A stretch of DNA of 64,000 nt from Flavobacteriales bacterium (GTDB taxonomy: Bacteria > Bacteroidota > Bacteroidia > Flavobacteriales_D > Parvicellaceae), in contig JACJZN010000007.1 of assembly GCA_020635565.1 (NCBI GenBank), forward strand, positions 248,001-312,000, given 5' to 3'. Below the pieces are notes generated by a model, which was not told the origin of the DNA, ran no database searches, and was given only the letters and a program-made list of their open reading frames with translations. This document shows positions 1-9,098 of this stretch, in pieces; position 1 is the stretch's first letter; each line of letters starts with the position of its first letter. The translations under genes were made by a program, and so were the position numbers.

Positions 1-718
1 TTAATCTTGCTGTATCACAAAGAGTATGTTCTCTATATCCACTTACTTCAAAATCAATAAAAGAAGGGTATCCCGGCCCAGTTACTATAATGTCAACGGA
101 GTCACAACCTGAAGTACAACTCATATAGTCCAAATAGGCAGAATCAAAAGGAATCGGAGCTCACTCTATAGTTGATTCTTCATATCCGATTGTATAGATC
201 AATCCCTGACAACCGTCTGAAACAGTAATAGGAGGAGAAACGGTTGGTTCCTGAAGCGATACGATTTCATAAACATTGGTATTGTTTCCGGGTTTACAAA
301 AGGTAATTCTATGAGGACCAACACCATCTAGACACAAAGTGTCACCAATTTGAGTAGGATTAGCACATCCAATTTCATAAAACAGAGCTCCTGACGGAAG
401 CGCTCCTGAAATTAAATTGATCTGAATTCCGCTTGAACCGGCATCCAAAGTAATGTTAAATTCAACACATCTATCTGAACTTGAGGCGGCACAACAGTGT
501 CCGTCTCTTGCAATGGGTGGGCTATGCCAGATGCTATCTGGAGCCCCAGTCATATCAATAGTAAAAGTTGGTGTAGAAGGATCACAAGCCTGACCATAAC
601 TTAAGTTAGTCAGAGCAGACAATGAAAGGATCATCAGGATCGTATAAACGAACCGCTGTGTTGACAGGAAGGTCTGCCTGAAAGGCAACAGAATAGTTAT
701 TAGTTTAGCCGGCAACAT
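1..718 (-). pseudogene. N-terminal part of a large SprB-like secreted adhesin, interrupted by an in-frame TGA and cut by the window edge
   Basis: The start is taken as ATG at 718 (716-718 on the + strand). A longer TTG start at 736 would lie upstream of the transcription start predicted from the TACTTTTG box at 734-741. A signal peptide ending near SYGQA is followed by a Cys-rich N-terminal module (CDPSTPTF, CCAASSSDRC, CKPGNN) that I recognise from very large gliding/adhesion proteins of Crocinitomicaceae-type bacteria. The frame stops at TGA 161-163, directly after ESTIE. The same frame then stays open to base 1 and reads on as the same kind of module (YMSCTSGCDSV, then a GYPSFIDFEVSGY-like stretch). 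The position of the stop fits a Trp codon (TGG). This is therefore a nonsense mutation or a base error in a gene that continues beyond the window. The family assignment is from memory of related proteins. Confidence 0.7.
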
Positions 719-733
719 ATAAATTTGCTGCGG

Positions 734-741
734 CAAAAGTA
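734..741 (-). promoter_or_regulatory. -7 promoter box TACTTTTG of the SprB-like gene
   Basis: On the minus strand this reads TACTTTTG, a full match to the Bacteroidota TAnnTTTG element. It lies 16 bases before the ATG at 718 and overlaps the alternative TTG codon, which supports the ATG start. No clear -33 TTG is seen at the usual spacing. Confidence 0.4.
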
Positions 742-811
742 GAACATTTTTTTCTAGTTTAATATTTATAGCAAAAAAGTTGGGTTTTGTCTTAATCTTT
801 AAGGATTAAGT

Positions 812-2353
812 CTATCCTAACCATCCTTCTCTATCTAATGTTCTGTAATTAATGGCTTCAGCAATATGTTGAGCTTTAATTGATTCACTGTTGTCGAGAT
901 CGGCAATAGTCCTGGCAACTTTAAATATTCTTCCGTAGGATCTTGCGGATAGCCCAAGTTTTTCCATGGCATTTTTCATTAATGCTTCTCCGGCATTATC
1001 AATTTGACAATATTGTTTTACCAATTTAGGAGTAAGTTGTGCGTTGCTATGAATACCATTCAAACCCTTAAAACGGATCTCCTGAATTTTTCTGGCTGAT
1101 AAAACTCTTTCTCTGATCTGATTAGAGGTCTCTCCTTCCTTTTTGTCTGCAAGCTTTTCATAAGGTACGGGCTGAACTTCAATGTGAAGATCGATTCGAT
1201 CCATCAATGGACCGGATATTTTAGCCAGATATCTTCTGATAACATGTTCTGGATCACCATTCAGATTATTTGGGTCGTAAAAATCTCCGCTTGGTGAAGG
1301 ATTCATGGAAGCAATCAACATAAAATTAGCGGGATAATCTACGGTAATCTTTGCCCGGGAAATGGTAACAACTCTGTCTTCCAATGGTTGTCTTAACACC
1401 TCCAGAACCTGCCTTTTGAACTCTGGCAACTCATCTAGAAATAGAATGCCGTTATGTGCTAGAGAAATCTCGCCTGGCTTTGGATTGCTTCCTCCACCGA
1501 CCAAGGCAACATCAGAACATGAATGGTGTGGCCCCCTGAAAGGACGTTGTGTTACTAATCCTTCACTTGACACCAGCATTCCGGCAACGGAGTGGATTTT
1601 GGTTGTTTCCAATGCTTCTTCAAGTGTAAGTGGAGGAAGGATGGTTGGAATTCTTTTAGATAACATCGTTTTACCAGATCCTGGTGGCCCTATCATAATC
1701 GCATTGTGCCCCCCTGCTGCTGCAATTTCCAGCGCTCTTTTGACGTTTTCCTGTCCTTTAACATCTGCAAAGTCCAACCCTTCAAACCCTGATTCGTATT
1801 TAAACAGTTCATTAGCATCGATCGATAGTGGCTTTAACGTTGAGGCGCCATTAAAGAAGTCAATAACCTCTTTAATATTGTTGGCTCCATATACTTCGAA
1901 CCCATCAACAATTGCTGCTTCCTTTGCATTTTGATAAGGTAGAATGACTCCTTTAAAGCCTTCTTGTTTCCCTTTCATAGCTATGGGTAGCGCTCCTTTT
2001 ATTGGTCGTAATTCTCCGTCTAGCGAGAGTTCTCCCATTATAATGTATTGATCCGCTAATTCTGGGTGGTTTACCTGCCCACTGGCTGCTAAAATTCCCA
2101 TAGCAATTGTTAGATCATAAGCAGAACCTTCTTTTCGAATATCTGCGGGTGCCAAGTTGATGGTTATTTCCTTACCTGGAATACGATGTTCATTATTTTT
2201 AAGGGCAGCAGCAATACGCTGATGACTTTCTTTAATTGCATTATCGGGTAGTCCAACTAGGAAAAACTTTATACCTTGACTCACATTTACCTCTACTGTG
2301 ATGGTTATGGCATCTACACCATAAACAGCACTTCCATAAGTTTTTACAAGCAT
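812..2353 (-). CDS. comM: YifB/ComM family Mg-chelatase-like AAA+ ATPase
   Basis: 513 residues, the full usual length. Residues 1-170 form the Lon-protease-like N-terminal fold. The AAA+ domain starts near residue 190 with Walker A GPPGSGKT at 222-229 and a Walker B region around ILFLDELPEF, and a Mg-chelatase C-terminal lid closes the protein (SARSYGRI...RTIADL). In naturally competent bacteria ComM is a hexameric helicase that extends branch migration during integration of incoming DNA; in other species its role is less clear. The ATG is preceded by TAGTTTTG ending only five bases upstream, so the mRNA may be leaderless. The start matches the conserved family opening MLVKTYGSAVYG. It is transcribed alone, upstream of the SprB-like fragment. 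Confidence 0.93.
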   Translation of the reverse strand: MLVKTYGSAVYGVDAITITVEVNVSQGIKFFLVGLPDNAIKESHQRIAAALKNNEHRIPGKEITINLAPADIRKEGSAYDLTIAMGILAASGQVNHPELADQYIIMGELSLDGELRPIKGALPIAMKGKQEGFKGVILPYQNAKEAAIVDGFEVYGANNIKEVIDFFNGASTLKPLSIDANELFKYESGFEGLDFADVKGQENVKRALEIAAAGGHNAIMIGPPGSGKTMLSKRIPTILPPLTLEEALETTKIHSVAGMLVSSEGLVTQRPFRGPHHSCSDVALVGGGSNPKPGEISLAHNGILFLDELPEFKRQVLEVLRQPLEDRVVTISRAKITVDYPANFMLIASMNPSPSGDFYDPNNLNGDPEHVIRRYLAKISGPLMDRIDLHIEVQPVPYEKLADKKEGETSNQIRERVLSARKIQEIRFKGLNGIHSNAQLTPKLVKQYCQIDNAGEALMKNAMEKLGLSARSYGRIFKVARTIADLDNSESIKAQHIAEAINYRTLDREGWLG

Positions 2354-2357
2354 ATTG

Positions 2358-2389
2358 CAAAACTAGGGAGGTTTATTAGTTCAAGTCAA
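2358..2389 (-). promoter_or_regulatory. Promoter of comM (TTG-n21-TAGTTTTG)
   Basis: On the minus strand, TTG (2389-2387) is followed after 21 bases by TAGTTTTG (2365-2358), a full match to the Bacteroidota -33/-7 pattern. The box ends five bases before the ATG, so the start of transcription should coincide with the start codon. Confidence 0.55.
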
Positions 2390-2424
2390 GTAGTTTTTGT
2401 TAGGATTTGAAACAATTTGTAAAT

Positions 2425-4110
2425 TTAATCTTCACTCTCTTGTTTGTAAAGCCTGAGGAGTAGATAAACCCCCATGAAAGAAGCAAATAGGTATCCGACT
2501 AAACTATAAACTGGCACTCCCCAGAGCTTCGGATCTGTGTCTGCCAGAATGAAAACAGAAGAACCTAAAATAATAGAAGAAACAAGAATTACAATGATCA
2601 ATTGTCTTCCCAATCGGTTCAGCGTTTTTACGGTAGGATCCATTCCTTCATGTTTTAGATTGACACTCAGTTTACCCTTTCGGATCAACTTCATGGTTTG
2701 TCTTAAGTCAGAAGGGAATTCTTCAAGATAATTCCCAAGATCATACATGCTGTTAATAATCTTTTCTCCGGTTGTAACAGGGTTTCGATCATCTAATAAT
2801 CTTGCGCGAACAACAGGTTTGATCAAATCCATAAGCACGATTTCATTGTCGAGGTCTCTAACTAAACCTTCAAGGGCAAACATTGCACGAGTGATCAAAA
2901 AGAAATGAGATGGGATCTGTAAATTATGATTATTCATCACTTCAGTTAAATCGGTTAACATTTGACCTACCTGAAGATGGAAATTTTCGGTGTAGGCATA
3001 TTTGTTAATATACTCGATCAACTCATATTCCAGACTTTTCCTGTTCTCAAAAACTACTACGTTTGTGAGATAGGATATTGCAGTCATCATAAGTTTTACA
3101 TCTTGCATTTCAATTGAAAGCAATAAATTTCCTAGATGCTCTTTGTCCTTTTTCAAAATGGTACCCATCATTCCAAAGTCTATAAAATAGATCTCATTCT
3201 TTTCATTGACAATGATGTTTCCCGCATGTGGATCTGCATGAAAAAATCCATGATCGAAGACTTGCTTGAAAAAGGAATCTGCAATTTCTCTGGCTACTTT
3301 TGAGGATCTAGGCTGTTCCCCTTCATCCAGTTTTACTTTTTTAGGTTTTTGACCTTCAACGAATTCCATGGTCAGCACCTTGGTTGAAGTAAGTTCATTG
3401 TAGATCTGTGGAGCTTTAATGACCGATGAATCTTTAAAATTGTAAGCAAAGCGTTTCAAATTGATAGATTCATGAATGAAATCTAATTCAAAATGTATGC
3501 TTTCGGAGAATTTATCAACGAGTCCGACAGGGTCAAAATGTTTTATGGAAGGTAGTCTTTCTCCTAGAATACCTGCTAGCCCTCGCATGATCTCAATATC
3601 TTCTTCGATCATGTCTCGAATATCCGGTCGTTGAACTTTGATCGCGACCTGCTCACCTGTTGCTAATCGAGCCTTGTGAACCTGTGCCATTGAGGCGGAA
3701 GCAAAAGGAAATTCATCAAAAGAGATGATCTTTTCGTTTTTAAATGCACCAAATTCATCATCGAGAATTTCCTTAGCAATCTTCCCAGGAAAAATAGGAA
3801 CACTATCCTGTAATTTACTGAGTTCTTCGATCAATTCGGCCGGGAGAAGATCTCGTCTACTACTTAGAACCTGACCGAATTTCACAAAGGTAGGACCAAG
3901 TTCTTCACAAACAAGACGCATGCGTTCCCATTTATTCAGTTCAGCGGCTTCACGAATTTTTCTTTTGGGAATAAAATATCTTAAGAAACCTTTCCCATCT
4001 TTAAAGTGGGCAACATAATCTTCGAAACCATACTTCAAGAGAACACGAATGATCTTGTTGTAGCGGTTAGCGTGTCTTACCTGTTTTATGAAAAACTTTA
4101 CAAGCCCCAT
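2425..4110 (-). CDS. AarF/ABC1/UbiB-type atypical kinase-like membrane protein
   Basis: 561 residues. The UbiB hallmarks are present in order: KFGQ at 77-80, the alanine-rich nucleotide loop ASASMAQVHKA at about 137-147, AIKVQRP at about 156-162, the catalytic loop HADPHAGN near residue 294, and the DFG-like FIDFGMMG. Two hydrophobic helices at about 505-525 and 533-552 anchor the C-terminus in the membrane, as in UbiB/COQ8. The family supports quinone or other isoprenoid-lipid metabolism by an ATPase activity; which lipid applies here cannot be read from the sequence. It lies nine bases after the phasin-like gene, so the two are very likely co-transcribed. Confidence 0.9.
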   Translation of the reverse strand: MGLVKFFIKQVRHANRYNKIIRVLLKYGFEDYVAHFKDGKGFLRYFIPKRKIREAAELNKWERMRLVCEELGPTFVKFGQVLSSRRDLLPAELIEELSKLQDSVPIFPGKIAKEILDDEFGAFKNEKIISFDEFPFASASMAQVHKARLATGEQVAIKVQRPDIRDMIEEDIEIMRGLAGILGERLPSIKHFDPVGLVDKFSESIHFELDFIHESINLKRFAYNFKDSSVIKAPQIYNELTSTKVLTMEFVEGQKPKKVKLDEGEQPRSSKVAREIADSFFKQVFDHGFFHADPHAGNIIVNEKNEIYFIDFGMMGTILKKDKEHLGNLLLSIEMQDVKLMMTAISYLTNVVVFENRKSLEYELIEYINKYAYTENFHLQVGQMLTDLTEVMNNHNLQIPSHFFLITRAMFALEGLVRDLDNEIVLMDLIKPVVRARLLDDRNPVTTGEKIINSMYDLGNYLEEFPSDLRQTMKLIRKGKLSVNLKHEGMDPTVKTLNRLGRQLIIVILVSSIILGSSVFILADTDPKLWGVPVYSLVGYLFASFMGVYLLLRLYKQESED

Positions 4111-4119
4111 TAATTATTC

Positions 4120-4431
4120 TTACTTGGCTTTGTGGAATTCTTCCAAAGCACTCACTCTCTTCTCTAAAGCTTCAAGTTGTTCTGTAGTTGCTACGTGTAT
4201 ATTCTCGTAAAATGACTGACTTTGTTTCAAAACATTCTCCTCAATGTCTGTCTTTACATTTTTTACCTTATCCACGATATCTTCAACGAACTTTCTTCCT
4301 TCTTCTTCTGTCATTTTCCCTTTTTCCACCCATTCATCTACCATTTCATTAAAATGGTTACTATCCGGTGAGAAAATTCCAATTGCTAAGTATGCGATTT
4401 TCTTAAGTAGTTCTTTGTTTTCCTGTTCCAT
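4120..4431 (-). CDS. Small phasin-like coiled-coil protein
   Basis: 103 residues from the ATG at 4431. A longer reading from 4467 would add twelve basic, Lys-rich residues with no family likeness, and the A-rich stretch just before 4431 is typical of start regions in Bacteroidota. The protein is acidic and almost entirely helical, with an N-terminal amphipathic segment (LLKKIAYLAIGIFS) and a C-terminal heptad-rich coil (TEQLEALEKRVSALEEF). This pattern is shared by phasin/polyhydroxyalkanoate-granule-associated-like proteins that often sit beside UbiB-type kinases. The role is unknown. Proximity to the AarF gene (nine-base gap) suggests it works with that membrane protein. Confidence 0.7.
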   Translation of the reverse strand: MEQENKELLKKIAYLAIGIFSPDSNHFNEMVDEWVEKGKMTEEEGRKFVEDIVDKVKNVKTDIEENVLKQSQSFYENIHVATTEQLEALEKRVSALEEFHKAK

Positions 4432-4509
4432 AACTTTTTTTTTGCAAGAATAATTCTTTGCAATCATCTAATAGGTGACAAATGTCAGGATCATAATTGA
4501 TTTTACCTA

Positions 4510-6339
4510 CTATTTTGATACAACGATTCGTTCAGTTTGAACATTATCTCCGAACGCAATCTTGCATGAATAGATTCCTGAAGGAAGATCAGAAACATCT
4601 AATTTAAGTTGGTGATGTCCAGAAACCATTGTTCCAATACTTTTTGATGAAACAATTCTTCCATGCATATCACTGATCTCAATATTTACATCAACAGGCG
4701 TGTTCAATTCAAATTCTAGGGTAATCTGATCATGGCTTGGATTTGGATAAACAGCAGTTTGATCTAATTCCAAATCCTCCGTGCTCTGAGCGCAGGCATC
4801 TGCCATACTCATTCTAACAATTGGCGCTCTTGGACTTCCTAGATAAACTAAATTTCCTTGTGAGTTGAATCCATAAACTGTTTGTTCTTCTACAGCTTGA
4901 CATAGTAGAAATCGAACTTCATCCGTTCCTCCATAATGACCAGCTACAGCTAGATATAATTCGCCTGCAGCTACGTTCACAGGTTCAATTAAAGGGAGAG
5001 ATACAACCGTGCCGAGATCAGTATTTAATATTTCATAATCATCAGTGGTTTCTACAAAATCAAAAGTGCCATTAAGATCATTCCATCTGTAGATCTCAGC
5101 GTAGATCAGTTGAGTTTCATTTGTTGCATCGCTTGATACACCAACTTCAATGGAGCAAGTAGAGGTAGTACCAAATGTTTCATAGAGATTACCGATCTTA
5201 AATGTATTTCCAGTGTTCGAAGAAAAATTACCAATGGTACCTGTGGCAATTCCATTATCTCTTGCGTAGATCATATCACTGATCACAAAATCTCTTGCAG
5301 TGCTATTGTCTCCCATGTTGAGGTCAGTCGAGTCTGATGAAGTTACTGTCCAGGTAAGGTCGTAAGTTCCAATTCCAGAACCTGGAGTGAATGTGCCATT
5401 TTGAGTCACACTATCAATTGATCCTATCACAGAAGTCATAGGAGAAGAGGCGCCTGTATGAACAGTACTTCCTCCGAAATCAACAATTATTTCTTGCGAA
5501 ACGTTTGGGACATTGTTTGATCCATTGTTAGTATATGAACCCTTGAAAGTAATTGGCGTTATCTGAGAGATTGGTGTTTGATAATATTCCAGCAGTTCAT
5601 TTCCTGTTTCCCAGTAACCTGAGCGGTTTGTTAGATCATTTTCATTTCCTTCTCTTAATACCATATCATCGATCATCCAATAATATACGCGGGCATTCCA
5701 ACCTATACGAATATGAACCTTTGGCTGGTTTCCTGCAATAGAAGAAAGGTTAAGGGTTACGATATCCGGATCTGCCGAAACAGTATTGTTTGCTAAGCCG
5801 TTGGAAACATCATACCCTGTCCAATTAATACTGTCAGTACTGATCAATACATTCAATGAAACACTATTGTTGTATCGAAACTTTTGCTCAAATTCAAGTA
5901 TGACAGAACTGTGAGTCCCACAGTCAATGGGAGGTATCTCAAAATATGAGGCAAGATAGTTGTAATTAGTACCTGACGGTTGTCCAAATTCCACATTGTT
6001 TGCGGAGTCTATGTCACAGATTAAGAATCCATTAGTTGCAGACGTAGATTGAATAGCATTAGTGCCACTAGTTCCGTTATTACCGTTAAAATACCCCCAT
6101 GTTCCATCTGTTGAATAAACCCAAGGACAAATTCCAGATGAATCAATAGTGATCCAGCCGGAGGGCCATCCGCCAGCAAAATCTTCAGACCAGAAGATCG
6201 ATCCGGTTTTTTGTTCCATTCGAACCTCTCTGATTAATTTTTGGTCTTTTTGAGGAGGAAGATCCGCTTGATTTTCCATTTGTTGAGCAAATCCACACAA
6301 CGGAGTTGCAGCTAGCAGAGATAGTAATAGTTTATTCAT
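4510..6339 (-). CDS. Secreted protein with T9SS type A C-terminal sorting domain
   Basis: 609 residues. A signal peptide (MNKLLLSLLAATPLCGFAQ) is followed by a jelly-roll-like module with the motifs WSEDFAGGWPSGW and SVILEFEQKF, as in MAM/concanavalin-like domains of flavobacterial exoproteins. A region of beta-rich filler follows. The last ~75 residues form a type A sorting domain with YPNPSHDQITLEF, the middle motif VNIEISDMHGR and the terminal LPSGIYSCKI...ERIVVSK. This domain directs export across the outer membrane by the type IX system and attachment to the surface or release. No enzymatic motif is visible, so function is unknown; an adhesin or a carbohydrate-binding exoprotein is likely. 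It lies 31 bases downstream of the lipoprotein gene and may share its transcript. Confidence 0.85.
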   Translation of the reverse strand: MNKLLLSLLAATPLCGFAQQMENQADLPPQKDQKLIREVRMEQKTGSIFWSEDFAGGWPSGWITIDSSGICPWVYSTDGTWGYFNGNNGTSGTNAIQSTSATNGFLICDIDSANNVEFGQPSGTNYNYLASYFEIPPIDCGTHSSVILEFEQKFRYNNSVSLNVLISTDSINWTGYDVSNGLANNTVSADPDIVTLNLSSIAGNQPKVHIRIGWNARVYYWMIDDMVLREGNENDLTNRSGYWETGNELLEYYQTPISQITPITFKGSYTNNGSNNVPNVSQEIIVDFGGSTVHTGASSPMTSVIGSIDSVTQNGTFTPGSGIGTYDLTWTVTSSDSTDLNMGDNSTARDFVISDMIYARDNGIATGTIGNFSSNTGNTFKIGNLYETFGTTSTCSIEVGVSSDATNETQLIYAEIYRWNDLNGTFDFVETTDDYEILNTDLGTVVSLPLIEPVNVAAGELYLAVAGHYGGTDEVRFLLCQAVEEQTVYGFNSQGNLVYLGSPRAPIVRMSMADACAQSTEDLELDQTAVYPNPSHDQITLEFELNTPVDVNIEISDMHGRIVSSKSIGTMVSGHHQLKLDVSDLPSGIYSCKIAFGDNVQTERIVVSK

Positions 6340-6370
6340 ATGTTTTTATTCTAGAGATAATATTTTTGGG

Positions 6371-6796
6371 TCACAGAGATTCTAGGATCACTTTTAAATT
6401 TACTTTGTCATTTCCTTTGAAATAGTAGCCATCTAATACCAATTTGCTTTTTTCGCCATAGTATTCCCAAACATATTGATGTGGGGCATTTTCGTCTTGT
6501 TTATTTTGAACATAACAGTATACTTTTCCGGCTTGTGTTTCGTATTCACCTCCAGCGAATTCAGATTCATTGTATGCCATTGACCAATGTAGATCTTCAG
6601 TAAAAGTAATGGTTACACCATCGTTGATCTGCTCCATAGGTCCATCGGCTTCTGCATTTTCCAGCGCCTTCCATTTACCAATCAGGTTAATTTCAGTTGA
6701 ATTTTCTTCTTCCTTTGTTGCCTTTTCATCGGCTCCACAAGACATCATAGTGCCAGTGAACAGGAGTATTCCGATAAAAACTAGGATGTTTTTCAT
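6371..6796 (-). CDS. Lipocalin-like lipoprotein
   Basis: 141 residues with a short hydrophobic leader and a lipobox-like MMSC, giving a predicted lipidated Cys at residue 20. The mature part starts with an acidic linker (EKATKEEENSTE) and then resembles small lipocalin-like Bacteroidota lipoproteins: LIGKWKALENA, GVTITFTEDLHW, and several short beta-strands. A related arrangement is seen in the lipoprotein at 44525-44941, which has the same leader-linker-beta layout. Function is unknown. It is divergent from the DUF2797 gene, with a 74-base shared upstream region. Confidence 0.75.
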   Translation of the reverse strand: MKNILVFIGILLFTGTMMSCGADEKATKEEENSTEINLIGKWKALENAEADGPMEQINDGVTITFTEDLHWSMAYNESEFAGGEYETQAGKVYCYVQNKQDENAPHQYVWEYYGEKSKLVLDGYYFKGNDKVNLKVILESL

Positions 6797-6870
6797 AGTT
6801 GTTAGTTTTAGTACAATGAAGATAGTTTAAAAATCTGAATAATTATCTTCGCTCAAATAATTTGATCAAC

Positions 6871-7686
6871 ATGTATTCAGGAAATATACGCAAGATGCGA
6901 TCTTCACTCAAAGAAGATGAAGTTCAATATGAAATGGTTCTGTTCAACAACCTGGAAAAGGGGGATTATATTCCTCTCAACCAATTTGTAGGACAGCAGA
7001 TTGTGATAGAATACCAACATGTCATCAATTGTGTTGTAACTGGAGAAAAAATAAAAAAAGCTTATGGTGAAGGAATGAGTTATGATGCGTATATGAACTC
7101 ACCAATGGCTGTGGAAAGTATCCTTCGTCCTGAACTGAGTAGGATCCATGAAGGAATAGCCCTGAGAGATGAAGAGTGGGAAAGAGAACACCACCTTCAA
7201 CCTCATTTTGTCTATTTGTCAAAAACAGCTGGTATTAAAGTGGGTGTGACACGAACCACTCAAGTACCTACCCGATGGATCGATCAGGGAGCGAATGAAG
7301 CTTTGATCATTGCGCAAACCCCTTATAGACAGGCAGCTGGATTAATCGAGGTTAGTCTGAAGGACTATATTTCTGACAAAACCAATTGGAGAAAGATGTT
7401 AACGAATGAACTTTCTACTGGAGAATTGGATGATGCCAGAGACTATTTGCTTGAGAATGTTCCTGCTGAACTTCAACAATACCTTAAATACAATGAAAAG
7501 GTTCAACACATTAACTATCCGGTACTAACGTATCCCGCTAAAGTGAATAGTTTGAAGTTAGACAGCACACCTATTATTGATAAGAAGTTGATTGGCATCA
7601 AAGGACAATATCTTTTGTTTGAGGATGGTTCTGTGATCAATATCAGAAGTCATTCAGGCTATTTGGTGAAGTTTGGGCTGGCTTGA
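6871..7686 (+). CDS. DUF2797 domain protein
   Basis: 271 residues from ATG 6871; an in-frame TTG at 6862 would add only three residues and is not preferred. The DUF2797 core is clear: YGEGMSYDAYM, ILRPELSRIHEG, ALRDEEWEREHH, KVGVTRTTQVPTRWIDQGA and LKDYISDKTNWRKML. The family's function is unknown. In the versions I know from other phyla the N-terminal half carries paired Cys residues that look like a zinc site. Here those positions are Ser/Ala (GMSYDAYMNSPMAVES, ELSRIHEG), leaving only one Cys in that area. The gene is monocistronic and convergent with the membrane protein at 7706-9052. Confidence 0.85.
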   Translation: MYSGNIRKMRSSLKEDEVQYEMVLFNNLEKGDYIPLNQFVGQQIVIEYQHVINCVVTGEKIKKAYGEGMSYDAYMNSPMAVESILRPELSRIHEGIALRDEEWEREHHLQPHFVYLSKTAGIKVGVTRTTQVPTRWIDQGANEALIIAQTPYRQAAGLIEVSLKDYISDKTNWRKMLTNELSTGELDDARDYLLENVPAELQQYLKYNEKVQHINYPVLTYPAKVNSLKLDSTPIIDKKLIGIKGQYLLFEDGSVINIRSHSGYLVKFGLA

Positions 7687-7705
7687 TTTAGTTCAAGAAA
7701 GGGAT

Positions 7706-9052
7706 TTATTTCTTTGCTGAAGTCAAGATTAAAAAATCAAAATTCCTGCTGATCTTTAGCAGAATTGACATATCCTTAAGCAGATAAATTAAAACGACCA
7801 TTAAAAAAGGCAGTGCTGGCACTTTATACCTTACTAAAGCTCCGGCAACCGGAGTAGTTACACCTATGATGGCATAGAGTAGAAAGATAAAGGTCACACT
7901 AAACCACAGGAAGTTCTTATGTTCCTCTTCAATGTTGACTTTTTTCCTAACTATTAAAAGTAAACTCCAAAAGAGTAACACAAGTATAAAGATATTCTCG
8001 ATCACTGCCGGAATGGCTAATGGATTATTGACATGCCATGGAAGCGGTCGAATGAAGCAATTAACAACCCCTTCCGGTATTACCTTTACGATGCCAAAAA
8101 AAGTCTGATCAATATCTGTTAGTTCAAATTTGCTGCCAGCATCCATGTTATCCGCCAGTCGAACAAAATCATCCTGCTTTCCTTCAAGGATCTTTACAAA
8201 ATCCATGTAAGGAGGAATGTATTTGGAGAATAAAGCGATCAGTCCGAAAAGTAAAAGCAAGGGAACATAAGTTTGCCATTTTTTAAGTTTCAAATAGTAT
8301 GCTGTCACATAGCAAACCATTGCAGGAACAAATGCCACTAGCACATAAAACTTGATGTATATCATCAATAAAAGTGTCAGAAGTATAGTCAGAAAAGGAA
8401 TTCCTCGCTCTTTGAAATGGAGAATTTTATCTACAGCAAGTAGCAACAAGCCCAAAGCAAAAATCAGTATACTCTCCTTTAACACTCCTGAACTCCAAAG
8501 TAGAACAGATGGAAGGAGAAATATTAAGAGCGCAAGAATACTTCTACTATTCGTAAATAATTTCTTTGCAACACGATACATGGCAACCGTACCAATCAAT
8601 GACAAAAAACAAAAGAATAGTGAATGAACATGAAATTGACCCAATGACAAGAAACGAAAGAAGGCGTTGAATTTAATGATCGTCCGGCTATCGTTATAAA
8701 CGTTAGTGTCATACACTCTGTCCCAATTGTTCATATGCTGGAGGTAATCATCAAAAAATTGATCGCTATCAATATTATACTCAAAGATGAGCTGAAAAAA
8801 CTTAATAGGAGAATCAAAAAAGGAAGAGTAAACGATCTCACTATCATCAAAATACTTGAATATATCGGCTTCTGCTCGTATTGGATAGTATGAAGTGTAA
8901 ACGTAAAACAAACCAATGCTGACAATAAACTTGATCAGTAAAATGGTCCAGAGAAAATTAGTTCTTAGTTCTGATTTCTTGAAGAATGACAGGTGTTTTA
9001 TCAATAAATAAAACAACACGAAGTATATCGCAACTAAAGCCCATCCAATCAT
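7706..9052 (-). CDS. Polytopic inner-membrane protein, GT-C or polymerase-like
   Basis: 448 residues with about ten hydrophobic helices spread over the whole chain (first MIGWALVAIYFVLFYLLIK). A large acidic extracytoplasmic loop follows the second helix (ADIFKYFDDSE...NNWDRVYDTN), then a run of helices with LLPSVLLWSSGVLKES. This layout is seen in GT-C glycosyltransferases and EpsG/O-antigen polymerase-type proteins, but no diagnostic motif is certain, so I give no function. Its -7 box (TACATTTG, 9058-9065) ends six bases before the ATG and abuts the U-tract of the small-RNA terminator, so this gene probably has its own leaderless transcript. Confidence 0.65.
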   Translation of the reverse strand: MIGWALVAIYFVLFYLLIKHLSFFKKSELRTNFLWTILLIKFIVSIGLFYVYTSYYPIRAEADIFKYFDDSEIVYSSFFDSPIKFFQLIFEYNIDSDQFFDDYLQHMNNWDRVYDTNVYNDSRTIIKFNAFFRFLSLGQFHVHSLFFCFLSLIGTVAMYRVAKKLFTNSRSILALLIFLLPSVLLWSSGVLKESILIFALGLLLLAVDKILHFKERGIPFLTILLTLLLMIYIKFYVLVAFVPAMVCYVTAYYLKLKKWQTYVPLLLLFGLIALFSKYIPPYMDFVKILEGKQDDFVRLADNMDAGSKFELTDIDQTFFGIVKVIPEGVVNCFIRPLPWHVNNPLAIPAVIENIFILVLLFWSLLLIVRKKVNIEEEHKNFLWFSVTFIFLLYAIIGVTTPVAGALVRYKVPALPFLMVVLIYLLKDMSILLKISRNFDFLILTSAKK

Positions 9053-9057
9053 GAGGT

Positions 9058-9065
9058 CAAATGTA
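9058..9065 (-). promoter_or_regulatory. -7 box TACATTTG for the membrane-protein gene
   Basis: This is a full TAnnTTTG match on the minus strand. It ends six bases before the ATG at 9052 and starts where the terminator T-run of the upstream RNA ends. No good -33 is seen because that space is the terminator stem. Confidence 0.4.
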
Positions 9066-9098
9066 AAAAAAAAGTCCCGACCTCATTGAGATCGGGAC
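9065..9098 (-). terminator. Strong intrinsic terminator (hairpin plus T9)
   Basis: On the minus strand an 11-bp stem with one mismatch (GTCCCGATCTC/GAGGTCGGGAC, loop AAT) is followed by nine T residues. It ends the candidate small RNA and any read-through from yggS. Confidence 0.85.

Noticed and set aside
161..163. TGA as a recoded sense codon (Trp or selenocysteine)
   Set aside because: TGA is used as a normal stop by several intact genes here, and no selenocysteine insertion element is visible.
1362..1934. 190-codon open frame on the + strand
   Set aside because: It lies fully antisense inside comM, has no recognisable domain, and comM is intact.
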